DNA of 21,436 nt from DATLAN01 sp035527455 (GCA_035527455.1 DATLAN010000532.1:1-21436); one strand, 5' to 3'. Positions 15,297 through 21,160 are shown, counted from the stretch's first letter. Made by a program: numbers and translations. Notes: a model not told the origin generated them from the sequence alone.

Positions 15297-15380
15297 GATT
15301 TCAGATTTCAGATTTCAGATTTCAGATTTCAGATTTCAGATTGGGGATTGGGGATTGGGGATTGGGGATTGGGGATTATG
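15297..15380 (+). repeat. In-phase double heptamer array (GATTTCA)6(GATTGGG)5
   Basis: Six GATTTCA units (15297-15338) switch to five GATTGGG units (15339-15373) and one GATTATG without losing the 7-bp phase. The GGGGATT half has four or more G4 runs with 3-base loops and is a telomere-like G-quadruplex motif. Confidence 0.95.
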
Positions 15381-15394
15381 AAAACCGTTTAGCG

Positions 15395-15410
15395 GGCGGG
15401 CTTGCCCGCC
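15395..15410. repeat. Hairpin GGCGGGC-TT-GCCCGCC
   Basis: A perfect 7-bp stem with a two-base loop, in the gap before the DUF457 gene. It is similar in style to other REP-like hairpins here. No T-tract is present. Confidence 0.5.
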
Positions 15411-15546
15411 GTTCGGTTGCGGCCGAGGCCACGTCGAGGAATGCGCGTTACTCGGTGAGAAACCAAGGGGTCTGGGCAACCGGGTGAAAGTGGCTCAAGG
15501 CGTCTGCTCTTGGACCAATCCCCACTTTCCGCTAAAACGCCCTCCT

Positions 15547-15574
15547 CAAATCCTAAATCCCAAATCCGAAATCC
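15547..15574 (+). repeat. Four NAAATCC heptamers before the DUF457 start
   Basis: CAAATCC, TAAATCC, CAAATCC and GAAATCC run in phase and end four bases before the GTG at 15579. They occupy the place of a ribosome binding site. Confidence 0.85.
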
Positions 15575-15578
15575 TCCC

Positions 15579-16862
15579 GTGGCCAGTTTCCGAACCCATC
15601 TGACCTTCAGCACCGTGCTGGGCGCCGGGTACGGCGGCGCGGCGTACGTATTGTTCGACGTGCCTGTGCCGACGTGCGTCCTGGCCGGGGGATTGTGCAG
15701 CGTCTCCGGGATGCTGCCCGACGTGGACAGCAACGCCGGTGTGCCGCTGCGGGAAAGCATGGCCTTCGCCGCCGCGGTGGTGCCGATGATGCTGATGGAC
15801 CGGTTCCGGCAACTGGGCCTCTCACCGGAGTCGATGATCCTGGCCGGCGCGGGCATTTACCTGTTCATCCGGTTCGTCGTCGCCGGATGGCTGCGCCGGT
15901 ATACGACCCACCGGGGGATGTTTCACAGTCTTCCGGCGGCGGTGATCGTCGGCGAGTTGGCCTTCTTGCTCAGTTCCGGCGACGACCTGCGGTTGCGGAT
16001 CTACGGGGCCGGGGCCGTCTTCCTGGGCTACGTCTCGCACCTTGTCTTGGACGAGTTATCCAGTTTCCAGTGGCATCGCGGCCGCCTGCGGTTGAAACGG
16101 TCCTTCGGCAGCGCCCTGAAGCTCTTCTGCCGGAAGTGGTGGCCCAACGTCTCTACCTATCTGAAGCTGGCGGTGCTGACCTACGTCGTGTTGAAGGAAC
16201 CCGGTTGGATGCAACAGCACTATCGAGAGCGAATCGTCCCGACGATTCGGAATCAGGTTGGTGCGAAGCCGCAAGCGGCTTTTCACTCTCCACTACCCAC
16301 TCTCCACTACCCACTCTCCACTACCCACTACCCACTACCCACTACCCACTACCCACTGCCCACTACCCACTGCCCACTACCCCGTGTCCACCACCAACGT
16401 CACCGGCCCGTCGTTGACCAGTTCGACTTCCATGTGTTGGCGGAACCGGCCGGTGGCCACTTCGATTCCTTCTGCCCTCACGGCGTCGACGAAGACCTGG
16501 TAGAGTCTTTCCGCCACCTCGGGCGCCGCGGCGGCGACAAAACTTGGGCGGCGGCCTTTTCGGCAATCGCCCAAGAGGGTAAACTGACTGACCACCAGCA
16601 TCGACCCGCCGACGTCGCCGATCGAAAGGTTCATCTTTCCCTGTTCATCCTCGAAGATCCGCAATCCGGCGGTCTTCCGGGCCAGCGCTTGAGCCTCGGC
16701 CTCGGTATCGCCGTCGGCCACGCCCAAGAGGACCAGGAGGCCGTGTCCGATCCGGCCACAGACCTCTTTGTCCACGGTGACCTCCGCGCGACTGACTCGT
16801 TGAATACATGCTCGCATCGTCGTAAACCGCTTCTCCGGGAAACGCTTGTCCGAATTATGTGA
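15579..16862 (+). CDS. YdjM/DUF457-like membrane metal-dependent hydrolase with repeat-derived C-terminal read-through
   Basis: The native part is about residues 1-227. It starts VASFRTHLTFSTVLGAGYGG, has the acidic motif SGMLPDVDSN (43-52) and a YTTHRGMFHSLPAAV segment, which are the D/H-rich marks of the YdjM/DUF457 family, plus about five membrane helices. The reaction is unknown. The GTG is preferred because the 23 codons before it lie in heptamer repeats. After residue 227 the frame enters the hairpin core and 14 CACTACC-type heptamers, which lack stops on this strand. They give a HYPLPTT-like peptide (about 235-267). The frame then runs antisense over all of dtd before stopping at 16862. 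The last 160 residues are almost certainly not native; the original stop was probably lost when the array arose. Confidence 0.75.
   Translation: MASFRTHLTFSTVLGAGYGGAAYVLFDVPVPTCVLAGGLCSVSGMLPDVDSNAGVPLRESMAFAAAVVPMMLMDRFRQLGLSPESMILAGAGIYLFIRFVVAGWLRRYTTHRGMFHSLPAAVIVGELAFLLSSGDDLRLRIYGAGAVFLGYVSHLVLDELSSFQWHRGRLRLKRSFGSALKLFCRKWWPNVSTYLKLAVLTYVVLKEPGWMQQHYRERIVPTIRNQVGAKPQAAFHSPLPTLHYPLSTTHYPLPTTHYPLPTTHCPLPRVHHQRHRPVVDQFDFHVLAEPAGGHFDSFCPHGVDEDLVESFRHLGRRGGDKTWAAAFSAIAQEGKLTDHQHRPADVADRKVHLSLFILEDPQSGGLPGQRLSLGLGIAVGHAQEDQEAVSDPATDLFVHGDLRATDSLNTCSHRRKPLLRETLVRIM
16262..16381 (-). repeat. 3'-end repeat module of dtd: 14 heptamers plus hairpin core (copy 3)
   Basis: On the minus strand the dtd stop codon TAG is in the first GTAGTGG unit. 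Fourteen in-phase heptamers (16284-16381; GTAGTGG, GCAGTGG and GAGAGTG variants on that strand) are followed by the core AAAAGCCGCTTGCGGCTTCG (16262-16283). Its inner 17 bases match the copies after rodA and asd. The stem here is perfect: AAGCCGC-TT-GCGGCTT. Confidence 0.92.
16377..16817 (-). CDS. dtd: D-aminoacyl-tRNA deacylase
   Basis: This 146-residue enzyme hydrolyses D-amino acids (and glycine) mischarged on tRNA. It starts MRACIQRVSRAEVTVDKEVC. The two active-site motifs are SQFTLLGDCRKGRRPSF and DGPVTLVVDTG, with the Gly-cisPro of GPVT. GLLVLLGVADGDTEAEAQAL and KMNLSIGDVGG are also typical. The length matches the family. The ATG at 16817 sits exactly at the family N-terminus. The gene is divergent from pdxA (161 bp apart). 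Its stop codon lies in the first heptamer of a 14-unit array, and the hydrolase frame from the other side crosses the whole gene antisense; dtd is the real gene. Confidence 0.95.
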   Translation of the reverse strand: MRACIQRVSRAEVTVDKEVCGRIGHGLLVLLGVADGDTEAEAQALARKTAGLRIFEDEQGKMNLSIGDVGGSMLVVSQFTLLGDCRKGRRPSFVAAAAPEVAERLYQVFVDAVRAEGIEVATGRFRQHMEVELVNDGPVTLVVDTG

Positions 16863-16978
16863 GATCGCCGCCCCCGGCACAACTGCCCCCGTAGCCAACC
16901 GCCGGGCGTAGCGTAAAATAGCAATGTAGTGTCTCGAACGTACCACCTGTGACGAACCAACCGCGTTTTCTCCTGCCG

Positions 16979-18013
16979 ATGCGAAACGACAAACCGACGA
17001 TTGCACTGACCATGGGCGACCCGGCGGGGGTCGGACCCGAAATCATCGTGGGGGCGTGGACGGAAACCATCGTCCACGAATGGTGCCGACCCGTCGTGCT
17101 GGGCCACCCGGAGATCATCCGCCGGGCGGTCCGGTTGTGGCAGACGGGCGTGCGGGTGGCGGAAATCGGCTCCCCCGAGGAGGCCGACCCTTCCCCCGGG
17201 GTGATTCCTTGCATCCGCTGCTGCTCCGACGACGTGCTCCAGGTCCCGCCGCGGACCCTGGACGCCCGGGCAGGCCAGGCCGCCTACGACGCGGTGGTTG
17301 CGGCGATCCGACTGGCGCTGGACGGCCGGGTCGATGCGATCACCACCGCGCCGTTGCACAAGGAGGCGTTGCACCGCGCCGGGTACAACTATCCCGGTCA
17401 CACGGAGCTGCTGGCCGAGATGTGCGGCGTCCACGACTTCGCCATGATGCTCTATCTGGGGCCCGACGACGCGATCCTCGGTCCCTCCGGCCTGGCCGTG
17501 GTCCACGTGACGCTGCACACCCCGATGCGCGAGGTCTTCGACAAGCTGACCGAGGACGCGGTGCTCTCGAAGGCCCGGCTGGCCCATCGGTTCATGTCCG
17601 ACCTGAAGGGTTCGCGGCCGCGGATCGGCGTCTGTGCGCTGAACCCCCACGCCGGCGAAGGCGGGCTCTTCGGCGAAGAAGAGAAAACGATCATCGCCCC
17701 GGCCATCGAGCGGGGCGTGGCCGAGGGAATGCTGCTGGAGGGCCCGCTGCCGACCGACACCCTGATGGTCCACGCCCGCGACGGCCTCTTCGACGCCGTG
17801 GTGGCCATGTATCATGACCAGGGTCACATCGCGTTGAAGCTGATGGGGATGCACCGGGCGGTCAACGTGACGCTCGGGTTGCCGATCGTCCGCACCAGCG
17901 TCGCCCACGGCACGGCGTTCGACATCGCCTGGCGCCGCCACGCCGAGACCGGCAGCCTGATCGAAGCCCTCTACGTCGCCAGCCGCCTGGCCCCGGGCAA
18001 TAGTCGCCCTTAA
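16979..18013 (+). CDS. pdxA: 4-hydroxythreonine-4-phosphate dehydrogenase PdxA
   Basis: This 344-residue enzyme of pyridoxal 5'-phosphate synthesis oxidises 4-phosphohydroxy-L-threonine with NAD. It begins MRNDKPTIALTMGDPAGVGP. Other marks are TTAPLHKEALHRAG, NYPGHTELLAEMCGV (metal-binding His), ALNPHAGEGGLFGEEE, PTDTLMVHARDG and MYHDQGHIALKLMG (metal-binding His), then RTSVAHGTAFDIAW. The ATG at 16979 is taken over the GTG at 16949 because PdxA proteins begin a few residues before the IALTMGDPAG motif; neither has a clear ribosome binding site. A TAAAAT at 16914-16919 could be its -10 box. The TAA stop is the first three bases of a TAATTCC heptamer array. Confidence 0.95.
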   Translation: MRNDKPTIALTMGDPAGVGPEIIVGAWTETIVHEWCRPVVLGHPEIIRRAVRLWQTGVRVAEIGSPEEADPSPGVIPCIRCCSDDVLQVPPRTLDARAGQAAYDAVVAAIRLALDGRVDAITTAPLHKEALHRAGYNYPGHTELLAEMCGVHDFAMMLYLGPDDAILGPSGLAVVHVTLHTPMREVFDKLTEDAVLSKARLAHRFMSDLKGSRPRIGVCALNPHAGEGGLFGEEEKTIIAPAIERGVAEGMLLEGPLPTDTLMVHARDGLFDAVVAMYHDQGHIALKLMGMHRAVNVTLGLPIVRTSVAHGTAFDIAWRRHAETGSLIEALYVASRLAPGNSRP

Positions 18014-18062
18014 TTCCTAATTCCTAGTTCATCATTCGTAATTCATCATTCCTAGTTCATCC
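18011..18062 (+). repeat. Degenerate TAATTCC heptamer array starting on the pdxA stop codon
   Basis: The units TAATTCC, TAATTCC, TAGTTCA, TCATTCG, TAATTCA, TCATTCC and TAGTTCA are strictly in phase. The TAA of the first unit is the pdxA stop. Confidence 0.9.
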
Positions 18063-18115
18063 TTCCCCCCAACCCCCTGCCCTGCCCTGCCCCTCCGGGA
18101 ATTGTTACCCGCTTT

Positions 18116-18265
18116 TCAGGCCCGCGCGTCATCAATCCCGCTTTGCACCGTCCATCCCCGTCGCTCCAACCTCTTGTCCTCGATGACCTTGCGCCATTCC
18201 ACCGCATCCCGCGGTCCCTTATTTTCGGCGTTGTTCTCCGCCTTTCGCCACAGCCCCTCCTCCGG
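18116..18265 (-). pseudogene. Possible remnant reading frame, 50 codons
   Basis: Between an in-frame TAG (18266-18268) and a TGA (18116-18118) the minus strand reads PEEGLWRKAENNAENKG and then DAVEWRKVIEDKRLERRGWT. The composition is protein-like and charged and the third positions are GC-rich. There is no start codon context and no recognised family. The frame before the TAG is also open for about 20 codons. It could be a decayed gene or chance in purine-rich sequence. Confidence 0.2.
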
Positions 18266-18470
18266 CTAGCATCCGACCCCAACGCGCAACTCCTTACCTC
18301 GCAGCGACTTCCGCCCACCCCACCCCCGTGATCCGCATCTAACCCCACTTCATTTTTCCTCGCCGCAACTCCTTTCCTGTCAACACCTTAGTCCGTTCTT
18401 ACCCACTTATTTCCAATTTCGCCTTTTCCGGTACAACAATCCCCAATCCCCGCGAAACGCCGTTCGTAGT

Positions 18471-18488
18471 GACCGCATTCATGCGGTC
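18471..18488. repeat. Hairpin GACCGCA-TTCA-TGCGGTC
   Basis: A perfect 7-bp stem preceded by GTAGT. It looks like a dispersed REP-like unit of the same style as the GTAGGTCAGGG repeats. Confidence 0.55.
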
Positions 18489-18810
18489 TCCCCCCTGCCC
18501 CGCCATCCCTTCCCGACGCCCGCTACCTATACACCCATCCACTACCATACCGCGCCGGCCGCCGCGAATCAACGTCTCATTTGGTGCCACCCGAACGAGC
18601 CCCACATGACCACCCTGGAGTCTTTAGCAGGAACACCCGCATGTCCAGACGCATTCGGCGCCACTTTGTCTCCTTGCCGCTGCTTGGCCGGTGAGGGAAT
18701 GTTAATTGTGCGCTTTTCCGCCCCGATAACAGACGGCTGGTCCACGCTCGAAGATACGTAAGGTATTGTGCTCCCAAAACCTAAGTAGTAGAATTGGCCT
18801 CAGGAAATGG

Positions 18811-18866
18811 CGCGTTATCGTGCAATGGCGCGCCGAATTAACTAATTCGGGGTGCCCGATAAACAG
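18811..18866. repeat. Nested inverted repeat upstream of the PH-like membrane protein
   Basis: The inner arms CCGAATTA (18833-18840) and TAATTCGG (18843-18850) are perfect. The outer arms TTATCGTGC (18815-18823) and GCCCGATAA (18854-18862) pair with one mismatch. The spacers are unequal (9 and 3 bases). AATGGCGCG is also directly repeated at 18806 and 18824. It lies 24 bp before the gene start and could be an operator or a recombination site. Confidence 0.6.
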
Positions 18867-18889
18867 TACTTATCTGGATCATTTCAGCC

Positions 18890-19402
18890 ATGCCTCCCTC
18901 GCAAAACGACGACACAATTGAGGTCACGTTCAACCCCATATACCCTTGGCTGTTAATCATCTTTGGAGGTATCTTCGTCTGCCTCGGTATTCTGCTCATG
19001 ATGCCGTTCATGGCCGGGCAGAACATCCTCTTGGGAATAGGTATTGTCGTTGCGGCCGTGGCGTCGATTCTCGGGGGGCGTTACTGGTTGCGCCACTTGC
19101 CAGTCGTGATGCGACTCACGCGGGAAGGACTGGAGATTCCCAAGAAGGCAACTACCTATCGCTGGAGCGACATCGACCACGTTGACGTCAAAACGATCTA
19201 CGTGAAAGGGCAAGTGAACTATCTTTGTCTTCGACTTAAGGCTGAATCCAAGGAACGTTACAACATCAAACCTGGCGGCCTGATCAGGCGTGCGATCAAG
19301 GCTATCGGCGGCGATTTCGACCTCGTGTTCAACGATCAAGAATTCTCAACAACTGCAGAGGTTTTGAAGAACGAAATCGAAAGGCGTCTCGGGTCGGTGT
19401 AG
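18890..19402 (+). CDS. Two-helix membrane protein with PH-like C-terminal domain
   Basis: The 170-residue protein has two adjacent membrane helices: about residues 19-41, WLLIIFGGIFVCLGILLMM, and 46-68, LLGIGIVVAAVASILGGRYW. After these comes a soluble domain of about 100 residues. It opens with MRLTREGLEIPKKATTYRWS, then DIDHVDVKTIYVKGQVNYLC, and closes with a helix TTAEVLKNEIERRLGSV. This strand-rich plan with a W-x-D-I motif after a short hairpin, ending in a single helix, is like the bacterial PH-fold (STM3941/YcxB-like) proteins. Function is unknown; membrane-anchored scaffolding or sensing is only a guess. The GC content is lower than in the housekeeping genes and no Shine-Dalgarno sequence is clear. 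It lies in the repeat-rich accessory segment with the orphan 289-residue gene. Confidence 0.75.
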   Translation: MPPSQNDDTIEVTFNPIYPWLLIIFGGIFVCLGILLMMPFMAGQNILLGIGIVVAAVASILGGRYWLRHLPVVMRLTREGLEIPKKATTYRWSDIDHVDVKTIYVKGQVNYLCLRLKAESKERYNIKPGGLIRRAIKAIGGDFDLVFNDQEFSTTAEVLKNEIERRLGSV

Positions 19403-19410
19403 GCTGGACT

Positions 19411-19659
19411 GGAAACGGGGACGCAGCTAGTATTGACAAAATGGGTCAACCTCTGGTAAGCCGTTGCCATGCCCAGACGAGCAAGAGTGACGCCTGGCGG
19501 TTTGGTTTCCCACGTTCTCAGTCGGACCGTGGCGGGGCTGCCGCTGTTTCGCAAGGAGGCGGACCACGAGGCTTTCGAGCGAATCATGGTCGGGACTCGA
19601 AACCGGGACGCAGCTAGTTTCTCACTGCATTCCCCAATACTAGCTGCGTCCCCGTTTCC
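19411..19659 (+). mobile_element. Truncated RAYT/REP element 1 with perfect 25-bp inverted repeats
   Basis: The left arm 19411-19435 (GGAAACGGGGACGCAGCTAG and 5 more bases) is the exact reverse complement of 19635-19659. A third, direct copy with two changes is at about 19593-19618. Between them lies the start of a REP-associated tyrosine transposase. The remaining gene is only about 41 codons, so the element cannot move on its own. Confidence 0.85.
19469..19592 (+). pseudogene. N-terminal fragment of a REP-associated tyrosine transposase (RAYT, Y1_Tnp)
   Basis: The fragment starts MPRRARVTPGGLVSHVLSRT and goes on VAGLPLFRKEADHEAFERIM, a close match to the opening of Y1-type TnpA_REP proteins (R-x2-PGG-x-V-x-HV-x-R... 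LF-x-K-x-ADY-x-AFE). The catalytic HUH and tyrosine regions are absent. After IM the frame enters a repeat arm (VGTRNRDAAS) and continues as unrelated sequence to 19774. It is a deletion product and has no function as a transposase. Confidence 0.8.
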
Positions 19660-19788
19660 ACTCCGCTTGCCACGGCTGCCTACCTTTTGCCCGGAAGATC
19701 GCCGGGGAGATCTGGATTCTCCATACTTGCTTTCCGGCTCGGCTACTGGTCCAATACTAACAGAGTTAGCCTGATATAGGATTATCCA

Positions 19789-20658
19789 ATGGGAAAAGAC
19801 AGCAAGGAAATCAAACCCCTCATTGAGGAGATTCGATCACTCACCCTTTCGGACAAGGTGAAGACAGGAACTCTCGCTCTCTTTAACCTGATTCCGTATG
19901 CTGGTGGCGTCATCGCCTCGGTAATTGGCGAATGCGCCAGCCACCGAAAAAGGGAGAAAATATGTGATGTACTCTCGGATCTAAATGCTCGGCTCGAAGC
20001 CAGTAAGGTCGACCCGAGACAGCACCTCTCTGAGGACCAGATCATCGAACTTGTCCACGAGACTCTACAGACAGCGTCTGTAACGAGTGACAAGCTCAAG
20101 CTAGATGCGCTGAAACGAGGTTTGGGATATGCTTTCACCAATGAAGACACCTTCGAGTGCAAGCAGGTGTTTCTGCAAGTTCTGCGTACATGTACTTCCC
20201 TAGAGCTCGTTTTATTGTCGGCAATATATGAATCTACTGATCCCTACATCATTCGTGAAGGTCAGCCAGCCGCTGAGCCGGCGATGGGGTCATACAACAG
20301 ATCTTTCGTATCGACTATTGTGTCTCAAGGTAAGTGGCAGCCGAAGGAGAACAGAAACTGCGACCAACCGCCGCTCTTGAAGTTCTTGGCGGACCGCATC
20401 AACTCAGACGAAGGAGCGACCGAAGGCGCTGCACGCCTTCTCGACGGTAAAGGTCTCACCAATTGTGGCCCAAATCTGCTTCGGCAAGATTGCATAGTCC
20501 TCTCCTGGGTGCCGTATTCTGCTACTACGATTTTCCGCTCAGCTACAGCTACCGGGACCCTTACGTTGACTTCGTCGCCTGAGGTTCAGCCGAGCCCTCT
20601 TGAAGCGAGTCAGACTCAATTTGGCCAGTCGTTCCTGCGTTTTTGTCAGCATGGCTGA
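19789..20658 (+). CDS. Orphan protein with glycine-rich hydrophobic segment; possible frameshift near the C-terminus
   Basis: The 289-residue frame starts at an ATG seven bases after AGGA. Residues about 26-50 (GTLALFNLIPYAGGVIASVI) form a hydrophobic, Gly-rich segment of membrane-inserting type. A helical, charged region follows: KREKICDVLSDLNARLEASK, DQIIELVHETLQTASVTSDK and LVLLSAIYESTDPYII. This plan (hydrophobic I-P-x-x-G-G/x-I, then H-ET-x-Q-x-A...K-x-x-ALK) recalls a widespread family of bacterial hypothetical proteins, as far as I can judge from memory; function is unknown. From about residue 237 the frame turns Ser/Thr-rich. An alternative frame over 20490-20582 encodes LLGAVFCYYDFPLSYSYRDP and then YVDFVA with a stop, which looks more native. 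The gene lies between two wrecked RAYT elements. Confidence 0.65.
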   Translation: MGKDSKEIKPLIEEIRSLTLSDKVKTGTLALFNLIPYAGGVIASVIGECASHRKREKICDVLSDLNARLEASKVDPRQHLSEDQIIELVHETLQTASVTSDKLKLDALKRGLGYAFTNEDTFECKQVFLQVLRTCTSLELVLLSAIYESTDPYIIREGQPAAEPAMGSYNRSFVSTIVSQGKWQPKENRNCDQPPLLKFLADRINSDEGATEGAARLLDGKGLTNCGPNLLRQDCIVLSWVPYSATTIFRSATATGTLTLTSSPEVQPSPLEASQTQFGQSFLRFCQHG

Positions 20659-20669
20659 GCGTGGCAATA

Positions 20670-20746
20670 CCCACTACCCACTGCCCATCGTGCAAGAATG
20701 AGCCACCAAAGTGAAATCGCCGGGTGCCACTGGCGTCTCGCCAGTG
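20670..20746. repeat. CCCACTACCCACTGCCC heptamers and CACTGGCG-TCT-CGCCAGTG hairpin
   Basis: A short CCCACTA/CCCACTG heptamer run (20670-20686) lies 11 bp after the stop of the orphan gene. A perfect 8-bp stem hairpin is at 20728-20746. Both look like dispersed units; no gene is supported in 20659-20836. Confidence 0.7.
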
Positions 20747-20836
20747 CTTCTTCGGCCGGTGCTTGTTGTTTCGCACGACCAAGACAAGCCGGAGCGAGAT
20801 TCGTCTTAGCACATAGCATCGTCGGCTTGGGCCGCA

Positions 20837-21066
20837 TCTGGGGTCAGGCCGTGAATAATGAATAGCGGTTGTCTGATTCGTCGCGTGGTGCGCAGGATTC
20901 GCTGATGGTCAGACCGCTTCGTATCGAGTTTCCCGGGGAACTATGTCATGTGACGCAGCGAGCAGCGACGGATCGACAACGGCCCGCCGGATTCCCGTGG
21001 GACGGAGGGCCGTATTCCCGAGGCACTTCAATGAAGCCTATTCATTATTCACGGCCTGACCCCAGA
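20837..21066 (+). mobile_element. Truncated RAYT/REP element 2 with perfect 29-bp inverted repeats
   Basis: The left arm 20837-20865 (TCTGGGGTCAGGCCGTGAAT and 9 more bases) is the exact reverse complement of 21038-21066. The GGGGTCAGGCC...GAATAATGAATA type is typical of RAYT-associated repeats. Inside is the start of a second, different transposase. The element is unrelated in sequence to element 1. Confidence 0.85.
20905..20985 (+). pseudogene. N-terminal fragment of a second RAYT-type transposase
   Basis: MVRPLRIEFPGELCHVTQRA matches the classical opening (M-x-RPLRIE-x-PG-x-x-YHVT-x-R) of REP-associated Y1 transposases. After about 27 codons the homology stops and the frame runs through unrelated sequence and the right repeat arm to 21123. 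The catalytic region is missing. Confidence 0.8.
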
Positions 21067-21085
21067 TTCCTTTCGGGCGGCATTT

Positions 21086-21112
21086 GGTGGGGCTCGCTGC
21101 GCTCGACCCACC
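21086..21112. repeat. Hairpin-like unit GGTGGG...CCCACC
   Basis: GGTGGGGCTCG (21086-21096) and GCTCGACCCACC (21101-21112) form an imperfect stem. It has the look of a dispersed intergenic unit. Confidence 0.5.
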
Positions 21113-21120
21113 CTACCTTC

Positions 21121-21155
21121 TGAAATCCTGAATTTGAAATCTGAAATCTGAAATA
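21121..21155 (+). repeat. Five TGAAATC-type heptamers before the histidine phosphatase start
   Basis: TGAAATC, CTGAATT, TGAAATC, TGAAATC and TGAAATA run in phase, then ACCCC and the ATG at 21161. They occupy the ribosome-binding region. Confidence 0.85.
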
Positions 21156-21160
21156 ACCCC

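Larger units (their letters stand above)
18064..18560. other. Pyrimidine-skewed region without a convincing gene
   Basis: About 500 bp in which C and T dominate the plus strand; for example, in 18121-18180 I count about 29 C against 9 G. It opens with a C-run block (18065-18093, CCCTGCCCTGCCC) that is a G-quadruplex motif on the minus strand. CGCAACTCCTT recurs near 18282 and 18364. No known RNA family motif (RNase P, tmRNA, SRP) was recognised. The sequence from 18560 to 18810 is less skewed and equally without a clear gene. Confidence 0.5.

Noticed and set aside
16284..16381. CRISPR array
   Set aside because: The period is 7 bp with no unique spacers; it is a tandem repeat.
16631..17941. 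Minus-strand open frame of 436 codons across pdxA
   Set aside because: Antisense to pdxA and overlapping dtd out of frame; not protein-like.
18577..18777. Minus-strand frame of 66 codons in the 18.6 kb gap
   Set aside because: No ribosome binding site, no family and no GC-rich third-position bias; too weak to report as a gene.
18811..18866. Integron attC site for the nested inverted repeat
   Set aside because: The two-arm hairpin shape fits, but the outer boxes are in the wrong order (no RYYYAAC at the 5' side or GTTRRRY at the 3' side), and no integrase is present.
20561..20812. Minus-strand frame of 83 codons (KHRPKKHWRDASGT...)
   Set aside because: It is composed of the CACTGGCG hairpin unit and heptamers and has no start context; such frames arise from dispersed repeats.
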